Part shown: piece after piece, positions 34,469 to 47,462 of the stretch
Position numbering within the stretch: the stretch's first letter is position 1
How the letters are laid out: every line of letters starts with the position of its first letter
Assembly (NCBI RefSeq): GCF_031755915.1
Contig: NC_083387.1
Location: 19,923,001 to 19,987,000, forward strand
Length of the DNA stretch: 64,000 nucleotides
Direction of reading: 5' to 3'
Origin: Ziziphus jujuba
Lineage: Eukaryota; Streptophyta; Magnoliopsida; Rosales; Rhamnaceae
Made by a program: the position numbers and the translations under genes
Notes under the pieces: generated by a model
What the model was told of the DNA's origin: nothing
Databases searched by the model: none
What the model saw: only the letters and a program-made list of their open reading frames with translations

Positions 34469-36135
34469 TGAATCTCTGTCCAAATGGGTCGCACAAAATT
34501 CCCTAAGTCTCTATCATTTCTTTAGGTCTCCAAAATCCGTGATTAATTAATTGACTACTTTATAAAGAAGACGAACCAAATTTACCGAACTTGTTTGTCA
34601 GTTTTGCATTGGGGTTTCGGTCGGTCGGAGGGTCTAATATTTTGGGAGTTGGTGAGGAGGAGGTAACGTGGTCGAAGACGACAACTGGGTCAACCAGTGC
34701 AGTAATGCAAACCAACTGCCCACCCACAAGAAATCAAATATGGCCCCAACAAATCCATGTTCCAAGTGCCTTTCTCTGACCGTTGTTTTCAGAAATCACA
34801 GAGAATGTTTCCCATTGTTCTATGGGAATGTTGATAATTTTCTTTGTTTTTTTTTTTTTTTTAATCGTTACAATAATTTATAATTAAATCAATATTTTGC
34901 TTTTTGCTTTTTTTTTTTCATTGTGATTAAGAAATTGAATTACAGATAAAAACAGAATAATTAAAAACCTACCTGATTATATTTAATTCCATTCAACTTT
35001 TTTTTTTTCTTTTGTAACTATTCACCAAAAACACTTACAATAATTTAAATCTTTTATGCGTGCAATTAAAGCTAATTCACTTGGTTTTTTGCTAAGTGAA
35101 CCCTTTTGTGTAAATTAAATGGTAAAATGTAAAAAGTTCCCTTATAGTTATTATTAGCTAATTACAATTAAACTTAGACAAATGGAAGTAAAATGCAAAA
35201 TATAAGGATTATTTCACATATGGATCTATTTGGATAAATTTTGTTTTTTTTGCTGTTGCTTTTTATATTATCTAAAAATCTTATATAAATAAATAAATAA
35301 AAAATTGTCAAATACTCTGATAATTTGATGTTAAACCTTAAAGGACATAGCAATAAGAGTCAAAAACAACATTTTAAAGGACATACCAATAAGAACGTTA
35401 CCATTTTCAGCAAATTTTCAAATGGACAAATTTCTAAGAACTATCCAAAATAGAATTATGTTTGCAAATCCAACTAAATTATAGGTCATTCATTTTGCAC
35501 TATCATACTAATTCCTTACACAATCGAAGATTTATTAGTGTTTGTGCTGGCTATTATCTTTAGATTAGTCAAAAAATTATGTGATCAAGCAATTTTAGAA
35601 TATCTAACCATAATTTTTTCAAAAATCACTTTTTACAATGTATTTTATTTATCAATTTAAAAAAATATATTTATCATATTTAATATATATCTAGATATAT
35701 ATTTTCATCACTAATATACTGATATATTATTTAAAAGATAAATAAGGTGGTAAACAAATTTCATAAAGTTAGCATTACTCAAAAATCTAACCCATAATTT
35801 GATTTCATTTCACTTCATCAGTGCAAAAACTTAAAGATTTTCAGGGAAAAAAAAAAAAAAAAGGTACAAAAATATAAAAGAAACCCACTAAACAATCAAT
35901 CTCATTCTCACACCAAGCGTGATCTTTGCCCAATTTCTTGTTCCTGTCACTCTTTGTCGTTCATGCTGGGGAGGGTCCCATTGGCTCGCCTGTCAAAGTA
36001 ACCGATGTTGCTGCTCAATTTGTCTGATTGCCTCAATGGCTATGTGCTTCCCTTGGCACCAAGACAATCGTGAAGCAAATCCACTGTTCACTGCCAATGG
36101 GTTTTTATATGGCTATAATATTTTATTTTCCTTTA

Positions 36136-36194
<59 letters not shown>

Positions 36195-36205
36195 ATTTTA
36201 TAGTG
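34469..36205. other. Intergenic stretch upstream of the NRDE gene
   Basis: This includes the NRDE promoter and leader (about 34469-34700), then AT-rich sequence. A GC-richer patch near 35915-36110 has an open frame, but I do not recognise it. A long TA run lies at 36137-36191. Confidence 0.5.
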
Positions 36206-36209
36206 GTGT

Positions 36210-36515
36210 ATGATCCGTATGCGGATTTTCAAAATCGATATATTTTAAAAAAAACATCAATTTTACTGTATATATATACAGCATATATAGTAAAGCTGAA
36301 CCAATATTTTTTTTTTAAATCATCAACTTTAAATACAGTATGCATATAGATAAATGTACCGTGCAGATCGTATTCAAAATTAACGTATTTTAAAAAAAAT
36401 ATTAATTTTACTATATATGTATACACAGTATACATAGTAAAGTTGAATCATTTATTTTTTTTTTTAAATATCAATTTTAAATGCGGTCTGGATACAGATG
36501 AATGCACCGTAAAAT
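36210..36515 (+). repeat. Tandem duplication of about 150 bp
   Basis: Two copies share GTATTTTAAAAAAAA, ATTTTACT(G/A)TATATAT, AGTAAAG(C/T)TGAA and GATGAATGCACCGT-like sequence. They start near 36218 and 36367. TA runs inside form small inverted repeats. Confidence 0.8.
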
Positions 36516-37005
36516 CTATATATATATATATGTTCATTTTATAGAAAACCATGCTAGTTTTTATTTTTATTTTTAGTTTTGATAAAACTATGCTCTTACC
36601 GTGTGTGTGCATGTAAAACATACACGATGTCCATGTTATATTTTGGTAAGAGCAACATTTATAATGTTTTTTACTAGGTCACTTCAATTATTTATTTTTA
36701 AAAAATGTTAAAATTCTTTTTCTTTTGAGTTTTATTTAGAAAAAGAAGAAGAAGCAATCTTGCAGTCATATTTTATTTTCATTTAAAACAAAAACATGTC
36801 TATTTGAATTAACCTTGTTATTAAGTCATTTTCAATCCTTGCATTGTGCTAGCCCTACTCTATTATTTAAATAATCGAAATATAAATAAATAAATAAAAC
36901 AAAAAGTCAGCCAACTAAAAGTAAGAAAATAAAAAAGAAAAAAAAAATTCAAAGCGACCGTTTGAAAAACCAATCGGCAATTTTTGCAAATTATTCAAAA
37001 AAGTA

Positions 37006-37037
<32 letters not shown>

Positions 37038-37513
37038 GATTTAATTTTAATGACAACAACAAACAAAAGAAAAAAGAAAAAGAAAAAGAAAACATAGATT
37101 TAAAAGATGAAAAATCTTTGCTCAAAAAAAAAAAAAAAAAAAAAGATGAAAAATCTTAAGATTTTCGAAGTGGGACGGAAAAATCGTACTTCTCAAGCTC
37201 CGAGATGCTGCCACGTAACTCGAATCAAGTAGAGACAAAAAAAAAGAAACCGTGTCTTTTTTTTGGTAATTAAAGAAACTGTGTCCGTTTTTCAGAAAAA
37301 TGAAAAACTTGAACACGTGTCAACTTACCATGCGAAAATCGTGTAAAGATCACGTGCGTGGCATGCCGCTCCAAACCTAAAAGTCATAAAAACCCGTACG
37401 ACGCTTGAAAATAAAAATAAGAATAAAAAATATATATAAATATTTTTTAAAATTTTAATTTTTTTTATTTTTTTTTTGAAAATTAACACCCTGTTTGTTT
37501 TTTTTGTCTCCCT

Positions 37514-37546
<33 letters not shown>

Positions 37547-37570
37547 GGAGAGAGAGAGGGGGCACCAAAA
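36516..37570 (+). promoter_or_regulatory. Upstream region of the bromodomain gene
   Basis: No gene is seen. A GA microsatellite at about 37515-37556 lies just before the ATG, as is common in plant 5'UTRs. TA and poly-A/T runs are frequent. Confidence 0.5.
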
Positions 37571-40500
37571 ATGGGTAAGGTAGTGGAGAAGAAGAAGAAG
37601 AAAGGAAGGCCCTCTCTTTTAGATCTCCAAAAACGGAACCTTAAACAACAACAACAGCAACAACAACAAAATCAACAACAAAAGCGAAACAGCAACTCTG
37701 CCCCTCATTCCACAGCTAATTACAAGACTGCCCCTGCATCTACCACCACTCACATCCGCCGATCTACTCGCCGGAACCCTAACCCCGATGCTTCCTCCTC
37801 GCCTCAAAAGCTACATGCCGAAGAGGATGATGTTGACGGTGATGGTGGTGAGGAGGAAGAGGAGGAATTGGATGGGAAACGACGTGAGAAGAAGTTTAAG
37901 CTCGTTCTCCGATTGCCTCCGAACCAGAAATCGTCTTTGAATTCTGGGTCGTTGAATTCGTACGGTTCGGATTCGAATGCCGAGGAAGATAACGCGGCGT
38001 CGGAGGGTAACAAGAAGAGGAAAATCAACGCGATCGGGGATGGATCTGGGGTCGGAGATTCGAAGAAGGTAAATTGAATTTTTTTTCTTTTTTGAGTGGA
38101 AAAAAAAAGTTTGCATTTTCATTTGGGGGTTTTCGATTTTCGCGGTTTTGGAAGCGCCAAATCGATTTTATTCTTTTTTCTGTTTTTTTTTGGATTTTTG
38201 GGGGTCATCATATACGTTGACATTATTTGAAAATTCCTTGAATTTCGCACCTTTTTGAACTGTGTCTTTTTCTTTTGGTTTTTTTTTTTTTCCACTAGAT
38301 TTTTCAGTATATGGGTTGACTCAGTCCGGCTTTTGGAATTCCTGTATTGAATTTTGCAGAGCTGAGCATGCAACATATATAGACCTTTTTTATTTTTAAA
38401 TTTTTTTTTTTAATTTCACAGAATTTGATAACAATTTTATTTTAGAATTATTTGCATTAAAACTGTCTCTTTTTTCATCAGCTAACAATGATTTGGCTGT
38501 CATATCTGATAAAAAAGTCTAAATTTGTCTTTTCTCTCTTTTTTTTTAAAAATAATTATTATTTCACAGTTCTGAACTGTATTTTCCCTTTTTTGGTGCT
38601 TTGAATGCCTGCCCACTTTCCTTTTCGTAGCTACTTTGGTTGTAGTTCTTCACTTATAATAGAAATAAATACTCATTTATAGTTGATGCTTGTTTCGTTG
38701 TCTGACCGTTTAATTCTTTTTTTTTTTTCTCTTTTTTTTTTTCAGGTTGACAAGTCCAGTTCTGGTACAATCCTCAAAGGTTTGTTATAAATTTCTTCCA
38801 CCACTTGCTAATAAGAAAGAGAAAAGGAAAAAAAAAAAAATTCACTCTCTGATTAGGGAGTTGTATAGTTTAAAATTTTTAAGCATAAAATCATGTGCAG
38901 GAGCGACAAAGTTGGATTCTGGACCCTCAACGCCTTTACCGGACAAAAAGCTGCTACTGTTTATTCTCGACAGGCTACAAAAGTGTGTTATATTGGGTTC
39001 TTGGATTGTACTTTGATCTCTTTGCCGTTGCTTTTGTATCTCAGTTTGATGAGGTATTTTAATTTAATTTCAGGAAGGACACCTATAGTGTGTTTTCTGA
39101 ACCTGTGGACCCCGAAGAGGTTAGTTTTTAAATAATGATAATGATGACCCATTTAGCTTCCGGGACTTTACATGAAAGGTTCTAATTCTTTCTATATCTT
39201 TAATATTTTTGGTATATGCAGCTCCCAGACTACCACGAAGTGATAGAGCATCCTATGGATTTCAGTACTGTCAGGAAGAAGCTTACTGGTGGAAGTTATA
39301 CCTCTCTGGAGGAGTTTGAGGTTGTTTACCACTCTTTGGTTTGACATTATTAAAATCTTTTTCTCTTGCATGACATCAGCTATCTTTGATTTTAACATTC
39401 TGTATTTGAAATTAGCTTATTGTGTCAGACTGCTTTTCTTAAAGCTTGTGTTTTTGAAGTTGGCCATGCTGACTGAATGTTCTGTGCCGCTTCGGGAATA
39501 AATTTTCTTCTCTTTTCCAAGTATTGTGCTATACCTTACCATAGTGGCTCTATCCAAAACAAGAGGAAGAGTCTAACCATAACAGCTTATGTGTTAATGT
39601 CTTGTATATGCTAGTTATAGAGCTCATTTCATTTGCAATTAGGTGGATGTAATGGTCATTCATTCCTTTTTTGGCAGGATCTAGTAAGTCAGATCCACTT
39701 AGTACTTTTCTTCTCCACAATGATATCTTCTTTGCAAAGACCATAGATCTGGGCTTTTATTGTTGGTTTTGGGTTTTGTACGTATTGTGAAGAAAAGGTG
39801 TCTTTTTTTTTTCCCCACCTTATTGTCGTTTCTGCAACTTAATGGGAATTCATCTTTTGCATAATATGCAAATAAAGATGGGGGATTTATTCAATGCAAC
39901 ATATGGGCTGCATGCCACAGAGTATAATCAGTAAAAAAACGTTTGAGGATGGGGGGAGGTCTAGTAAGTTAGTTCCGCTTAGTACTTTGTGCTCTACACA
40001 ATAATATCTATATTGCAAAGGTGACAGATCTCAGCTATGTTGTGGGTTTTGTCCTTTTGCAAAGTTATCGTTTCTGTGACTTAGCATAATATGCAAATAA
40101 AGGTGGGAGATTTATTTAATTCAACATATGGGCCACATACCACAAAGTATAATCAGTAAAAAGATGTTTGGGGATGGGGGGACGTCTAGTAAGTTAGTTC
40201 CACTTAGTACTTAGCTCTCTTAACAATAATATCTTTATTGCAAAGATGACAGATCTCAGCTATATTGTGGGTTTTGTCCTTTTGCAAAGAAATGCTTTTT
40301 CCCCATGGTTACTTTTTGCAACTTGCCAGGGCTTCATTTTTTGCATGCTATGTGAATACAGATTGGAACTTCAATTCAACATATAGGAAACCACTAATCC
40401 CATTGTAGAATTACTAATAAATCTAAAATTTGGGAAAAAATTAAGAAAGGAAGGGGAATGCTGGCAGGATTTTGATCTATGTTCGTTGGAATCGAGTATG

Positions 40501-42989
40501 AGCATCTGATTTGTGTACATGTTCAAGGGTTGCATCTGTCTGTTTTCAGAGTTTTTCCCTGTAATTGGAGTCTCCAACAGTCATACCCCTTATCAGTGTC
40601 TAGTATCCAACATGGGTATGGTGGGATAAAGTGAAGAGTCCAACTAATGCAGCTTAGTTGCTGTTATACATATCTTTAATTTTCTGAACTTAATGCCCTA
40701 TTGAGGTATGCCAGAGCTTAATATTCCTATTCATTACTTAATGGATAGCAACAGTTAACATCACTGAAGGGACCTAACTAAGATTTGAATTTTAAATGCC
40801 AAATGTAGCTTGATGGATCATTGCTTTACATGTTTACATAATTATTCAAGGTAGTTCCACTGGCTTGGCTACTTAATGAATATTTTCCTTTTTCTGATAA
40901 TTAATGAATATTTCCTTTTTCTAATTATTATTGGTCTTTGTTTGTATATTGTTATCTTCTCAATAGTTTAAGTTCTTAATGTATACATTATGTGAAAATG
41001 TGTCATGTGAGTTAGTATGAAGGAGCTTAAAGTGCTGGATTTGAATGAATTTGTGCAGTTCTGACTCATTGCTGGATTTGAATGAATTTGTGCAGGTCTG
41101 ACTCGCTTCTAACTTTCCCTTTTAAAAGGTTTATGCTCTGATGACTGTATTAAGAAAAAAATCAACAAATTGACTTGCAGGTTCTAGTGATTTAATGCCC
41201 TATGGAGATGTTCCAGATATTTAATGCTTCTACTTTCATATACTTAACGAAAAAATTTAGTTGTTGAATTAAGTATCACTTGTGAGAGTTAATGTGGATT
41301 CTATTTTTAGGTGGCAACATTGCTTGGCATACTTACTTAATGCTAATTGACTAACTTTTACTGGGACCATTAATGATAGAACTAAAAGAACAATCAACAC
41401 TGTAATTTTTTATATGGCTTGTGTGGTTTAGAAGGATATTCAGCAAGAAGGTTTTGTGGTTCTGGTTGTGCTTAGAATTATTATATACATGATCCACTTC
41501 CGCATATATTTTTGCATTAGCAATGAAATGTTTGTGACCTTTCTTTCTTTCTTTCTTTCCTTTTTCTTTTTTTTTTTTTGTTTTTTTTTTTGTTTTTGGG
41601 TTTTGGCTCTTGCACAAGAGCTTCTTGATGCACTTGAGGCCTTGTTAGTTCATATTGTAATAATTTGCTCATCTGAGTTTTTCTTTGTGATCACTTGAGG
41701 CCTCGTTTATGCTGCACTTAAGCACTTTAAGACTTCACTTGGAATTTTATTGGTTTACATATAATTTCTTAGGCAGTTTCTTGTTTGAGATGGCCACCAT
41801 TTATATACGTTGATGAAGAAGTAAATTCGTGATTCATTTACTTCATCTCTTAATATTCAAGAAAATAACTTTGGTTGGATAGACCATTGACATAATGAAT
41901 TGATGTTCTAATTTTGGAAGTGAACTTTGGTTCATGAGATTGAAATTTGATTTTCTCATATTGCAGAAAGATGTTTTCTTAATATGCTCAAATGCAATGC
42001 AGTATAATGCTCCAGACACTATATATTTTCGACAGGTAGAGTACAATCTCAATCCTCAAGTCCTTATGACCCCATTTCTTGCCATCTTTATGTGTAAAAA
42101 AAATTTATAATTTTTTTTCCCAGGCACGCTCCATACAAGAGCTGGCAAAAAAGAATTTTGAAAATTTGAGGCAAGATAGTGATGATAATGAACCAGAACC
42201 AAAGGTAGTAAGAAGAGGTAGACCGCCAACAAAAAATTTGAAAAAACCGCTGGGCAGACCTTCATTGGAGCGTGCTGGGTCAGAATTTTCCTCAGATGCC
42301 ACTCTTGCTACTGCAGGAGAAAACACCGCATGGACTAATTATGATTTGAGAAAAGGTTCTCATGCCTCTGATAGATCTGGTTTGGCAGATTCATCTGGAC
42401 GCTGCCATGTTTCACGCAATATGGATGCCCATGCTAGCTGGTTGGCTGATAGCAAATTTGAGAAGAACGATGATTTTACAGGTCTGGAACAAGAATTAGT
42501 TTGCTCTTTTTTTTTTCCCATCAACTGTAATCGTCTGAAATTGTTAGATATATCTACTTGTATAGGACTGATGGATTTTAATATCACAGGTTCCTTATCG
42601 AAAGGTAACTCAAAACAAGGGAAGAAGCAATTTGTTCATGAAGAAAATAGGCGTAATACTTATATGCAATCAAATCCCTCTGCTGGTGGACGAGAGCCAT
42701 CTGTGTTTACTACATTTGATGGAGAAAGGAAGCAGCTAATGCCTGTATGTGTTTGGTAGATTTTCTATTATAGAAGGTTACTCTTGAAAGAGAAAACTAA
42801 TATTAGTTTCTACTGTGTTGGATCTGATAGTATTAAATCCGTACATTAGATAGTTGTTTGAGTGGATGTTTTCTGTTTTCTAGTAAAGATTGCTGCGAAT
42901 GACAAATGAATTGTGGTTTATTGATTGGATCCTTGTGATTTTTGAATATGTTGGTTGTCCTTGAATACTAATTTCTGATTTGATAATTT

Positions 42990-43032
<43 letters not shown>

Positions 43033-44134
43033 TTTTGTAGTGGCACCTTTCCATGCTTTTGGTGATCTTTACTCTGGTTTGTTAGTTTAACTTGGTTTCC
43101 ATATGGATCAGGTCGGAATTCAGTCTGAGTATGGTTATGCAAGAAGCCTGGCTCGGTTTGCTGCAAATCTGGGATCTGTAGCTTGGAAAATTGCTTCCAA
43201 GAAGATAGAAAGGTCTTTGCCAGCTGGTGTTAAGTATGGCCCTGGATGGGTTGCAGAAAATGATCTAATACAAAATAGGCCATTGCTACCAGCCTCACAA
43301 TTACCAGGTCAACCATCACCATCACAGCCCATTCCAGATCTAGTAAATTCATCTTCAGCTGCAACAACTAGCCCTGTTGAATCAAACCGAGATAAATTAG
43401 CAGACAGGCCTGAAGGAGAAAATTCTTCACACAAGCGTGTGCCTTCTGCTACCTCAACATTGGATGGCCATCTAAGCAAGCCTCTTACACTGTCTGCCAC
43501 CACTTCTTCATCCCCATCGGTTGCTAATAAACCTTGCGAACCTCATACAGCAAAAGCAGAGCCTGTTGAAGGATTGAAGCCCCAGACTGGGTTTAATTTA
43601 CTCAACAGCAATGTTGGTGCACTCAGACCAAGGCCTCCATTTCAGGTTCGTCAGGGACCTATGGTTTACCCCGGCATGAATGGATATAATGGTGCATATG
43701 GTCTTAACGTTGCGGCTCAGATGGGAAAATTAATAAGAGCAGCGAGGCCTGCTGGTTTAAACTTCCAGTCATCTCCAATGATTGACCCAAAATCTAGAAC
43801 TAATACCAACGTCATCAATCCAGCAAAAGCAAATGCAAATGCAAACAGCATAGATACAGAGGACTCCAAGTTTTCTGACAACCGAAGCACAATAAATCCT
43901 GGCAATTCATTGTCAAATCCAGGGAATGAGGCACCAGCAGCCCACATACCGGGGCCCCATCCACGCCCATCTTGGTCAGGTTTGTCACCACATCAGAAAT
44001 CAGATTCAGGATTGTCACCACAACAGAAACAAGCTTCAGTTCCACCAGACTTGAATATCATGTTTCAGTCTCCAGGGTCTCCTAGTTCTAGCAAGGTTGA
44101 TTCAACACAACCAGATTTAGCATTGCAGCTCTGA
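37571..44134 (+). CDS. Bromodomain protein, plant BRD1/BRD2/BRD13 type
   Basis: Nine exons keep frame: 37571-38068, 38746-38779, 38901-38982, 39074-39119, 39222-39320, 41967-42035, 42124-42481, 42590-42744 and 43112-44134, giving about 787 residues. The N-terminus is basic with GRPSLLDL, a poly-Gln run and an acidic block. The bromodomain is at about 188-290 (DKKLLLFILDRLQ, LPDYHEVIEHPMDFSTVRKK, SNAMQYNAPD). The acetyl-lysine-binding Asn is present at about 267. AT-hook-like RRGRPP and LGRPSLE follow. The C-terminus is long, Pro/Ser-rich and ends DLALQL, with PPDLNIMFQ near the end. Arabidopsis relatives are SWI/SNF remodelling subunits that read acetylated histones. The intron after 42481 is 108 bp and open in frame. 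Confidence 0.93.
39679..40400 (+). repeat. Three tandem units inside a bromodomain-gene intron
   Basis: Within the large intron 39321-41966, units starting CTAGTAAGT(C/T)AG(A/T)TCC recur at about 39680, 39960 and 40186. Each continues with CTTAGTACTT, TTGCAAAG and GGTTTTG blocks. Copies 2 and 3 are closest to each other. Confidence 0.85.
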
Positions 44135-45079
44135 GAATAATTGAGCTTTTTTTCTTTTTTTTTGGCCTTATTGTTGATTTAGTTGACCATAGAGTGGTGG
44201 GACCTGGATGAGCTGCTTCAGGTGATGAGACTAGTAGAGAGGGTCTTTAGAACGTGGAGCTGAGTAGAGCTCCACCTAACTATATTGTAAAAGAGTAGGT
44301 CTTCGTGTACAGATTAATGTATCCTAATCTTTAGATCCGTAAGTAGAAAACGAAAAAAAAGAAAAAAGAAAAGAAAAAAGAAAAAAGTATCTCATTTGTA
44401 TCATTGAAAACTATGATTTAGCAACAATTTATTTTCTTATAATGTAAGAATGCTTATATTTATATTTACATTGGGAATCCCAGTATGAAGAAACATAATT
44501 TGGTTGGGATTCAATGAATTAGATGATTGCAATATGTGGTGTCCTTAGGCAAGATGGTTCAAATCTTGTAGATCTGTTATGACTGATTGCCATGATGTGG
44601 AGTTGGTCGATTGATGAACTTTTAATATATATGATAAAAATATAACGCGACTAGTAAGATAATAATAGTTTAAATAAAAATGTCAATAATGAAAAGAATA
44701 AACTAAAAAAATAATAATTTATATACAACTTTTTTATGTTATCTTAAAACCAAAAAAAAAAAAAAAAAAAAAATTGAAATTATTTATTTTTTCAAAGATA
44801 TGTATTTATTTTTTTCACTTATATAATATAGAAAAACGTTTAAAACGTGTTTTAATTTTTTTTTCCTTAAAAAAAAAACTTATTTTTCCATAGATATATA
44901 ATCAATATGAAAAATAATTTTTTTTAAAAAATACATATGTACATATATTGTAGGCATATTATTCGTGAATTTATTAATTAAGCTTATAATAACAATACCA
45001 TCATATGTATTGATTTTTCATTTATTTAAAGATATGGATTACTTTCTTTCTCTCTCAAAAAAAAAAAAAAAAAAAGAAT
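44135..45079. other. 3' flank of the bromodomain gene
   Basis: This is the probable 3'UTR to about 44350, then AT-rich sequence with poly-A runs at 44752 and 45058. No gene is seen. Confidence 0.5.
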
Positions 45080-45840
45080 GGTTCTCTTTCTTTTGTAGGG
45101 ACTAAACACCAATTATTGATTTGGAATAAAATTTTCGTATTTCAAATTTTTCTTCCTCTCTCTTATCTTTCTCTCTTTTCCTAATAAGACACTTCCATGT
45201 TCCAATCCTGCGTGGGGGTTTGGGAGAGAATGAACAGATAAATTATGTTTCAAAATGAAATAAAAAGAGAAATAATAATAATAACTATAATGTTAAAATT
45301 ATTAAAATATTTATTAAATTTATTTACTAAATTATATGATAAATGGCATAATAATATTTATTTTATTTATTTTTTTAATTTATTTATACATTTAAAGATT
45401 AACTAATTTATATTTAAATTATATAAATATGCTAATCAATACTAATTTAATATATATTATTTCATAATAAATTTGATAAGTATTTTGATAGGAGATCCAT
45501 GATAATTCTTTTTCTTTTGTTAGGACTAAACACCAACTAATGATGTGGGACGAAATTTTCGTATTTCAATTTTTTCTTCCACTCTCTCTATCTCTCTCTC
45601 TCTCTCTTCCTCATAAGACGCTTCCAAATTCTAATCCTGCCTGGGGTTGGGGAGAGAATGATCAAATAAGGTATATTTTAAAATGAAATAAAAAGAGAAA
45701 TAATAATATTAATAACTATAATGTTAAAATTATTAGAATATTTACTAAATTTGGTTACCAACTGATGTGACAAAATATATGATAATAGTTATTTTATTTA
45801 TTTTTTTAATTTACTCATACATATAAAGATTTTGATACAT
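45080..45840 (+). repeat. Tandem duplication of about 420 bp
   Basis: Two adjacent copies (from about 45080 and 45499) share GGACTAAACACCAA, AAATTTTCGTATTTCAA, AATCCTGC(G/C)TGGGG, GGGAGAGAATGA and ACTATAATGTTAAAATTATT. A CT microsatellite sits in each. Confidence 0.9.
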
Positions 45841-46755
45841 GTAGTATTATTGTAATAATAATAATAATAAATCAGCTTAGTCAAATATTCTGGTCATGCA
45901 GATTTGCAAATATTGAATGCAAAAATAATGCTATAAACATAATAATAATAATAATAAACAACCAACCTAGAATTGCATATTTGATTTATTTTATTTTAAT
46001 TTCACCAGTTGAGTCATTTGCAAATATCAGCCACAAAATTGCTAGCTTCTTAGATATGAAGGAAAATATCAATAAAACCCGCATCCCTATGAATTGTTTT
46101 TGCATTGAAATTGTGTAGACAAAAACAAGCAGTGACAAAATCTATTTGAAGCAATCGTTGTTATAAAATCCGCATCCAACTTGACAATTCAATTTGTAGA
46201 ATGCTACAGAAAGCTAATTTTTTTTTTATATAGATTTTTAATTCTAAAAATTCAATTTATATTTTCATAAAATCAATTAATAATCACCATATCTGCAATC
46301 CATTATAATGGTAGAGATTATTGGTGAATATTAATAATTATCATTATTTAAGTTTAACATGAAAATAGTAATAAAATTCTAAATCAGGAAATTCCCTGAC
46401 CCATATATATATATATATATCATGTATATATTGACTGAAAAAACGAAAATCATGACAAGAATAATTGCTATTGGTGATCTATCAGCACCAGTCATGACAT
46501 ACAACAAGTTAATTTTTGTTGTGAAAAACAATTCATTTATGTTTGGGAGAGACTTTCCAAGCTTCTTTTTTTTCAGTCCATATTCAGTTATTCATTAACC
46601 AAAACCAATTTTTCCTCTTCTATTCACATCATAAGCATTTAAAGTCCTTCCTACGAGGCATGTTGGTCAAGATAAGCATGCAAATACTTTTATTTATTTA
46701 CTGACTTTTTTATCATTGTCATCATCATCATTATTATTATTATTATTATTTTAAA
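45841..46755. other. AT-rich spacer
   Basis: TAA and TTA trinucleotide runs and a TA run near 46403-46420 are present. No gene or transposon motif was recognised. Confidence 0.5.
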
Positions 46756-46837
46756 TATGTTGCCACACATGGTTGGCGTGTCTCACATCACATTCATCCG
46801 TGTAGGGTCGATGATTTGCCCTGCGCTCAATCCGTGC

Positions 46838-46945
46838 GGTGCCGTGCCCCATTTAAACAAGGTGGCCACTTGGAAACTAGGCAATTCTTGGGGTGCCGTG
46901 CCCCATTTAAACAAGGTGGCCAGATGGAAACGAGGCAATTCTTGT
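46838..46945 (+). repeat. 54-bp tandem repeat, two copies, GC-richer
   Basis: The unit GGTGCCGTGCCCCATTTAAA with CAAGGTGGCCA, TGGAAAC and AGGCAATTCTTG occurs at 46838 and 46892. The period is a multiple of three and sits in an open frame (46757-47014) as an 18-residue repeat GAVPHLNKVA(T/R)WK(L/R)GNS. I cannot tell whether it is translated. Confidence 0.85.
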
Positions 46946-47090
46946 TGCCCCAGATTGAGTTTGAGACAGGTCCATGATATAGTCTTCGTCCTATTTACAC
47001 ATATATTATACTAATAATAATAATAATAAAAAATATTAATTATTGGTTATTTTTTTAAAAAAATTAAAATATGAATATATATATATATAT

Positions 47091-47462
47091 GAAGTTTTCT
47101 ATGATCAGGTTGGATTTAATTAAAATAGTACGGTAAAAAAAAAAATGATTAGTTATTTGATTTCAACTTATCACTTGAACGGTTTATATTCTTCTTTACC
47201 AAACGCAAAAAAAAATTATTGGACAAAAAACTTTTCTTTATCTTTCCCACTTTAAGTTGAAATCATTTCCCGCTCGCACCACTCTTTCATACATATTTTA
47301 TCGTTTTAAAATTCTCAAATAAAATCTATCATCTCCTGCTCACACCACCGGTCCAGCCCCAGATATTATTCTATTGCTTCCACAAGCCAGATACTTTCCT
47401 TGACAATCCTAAATCTATTTAGGCTTGGGTTAAAAGTTAGTATTTGTGAGCCATTGTCTTTT
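47091..47462 (+). repeat. Left terminal inverted repeat of the MULE
   Basis: This pairs with 58149-58616 on the other strand along its length. The right copy is about 95 bp longer. The extra part lies between two CCAGCCCAAC repeats, which suggests a deletion in the left copy. Confidence 0.82.

Noticed and set aside
35919..36110. Cys-rich open frame near 35.9 kb
   Set aside because: Composition is odd but no family match or conserved motif; it runs into a TA microsatellite.
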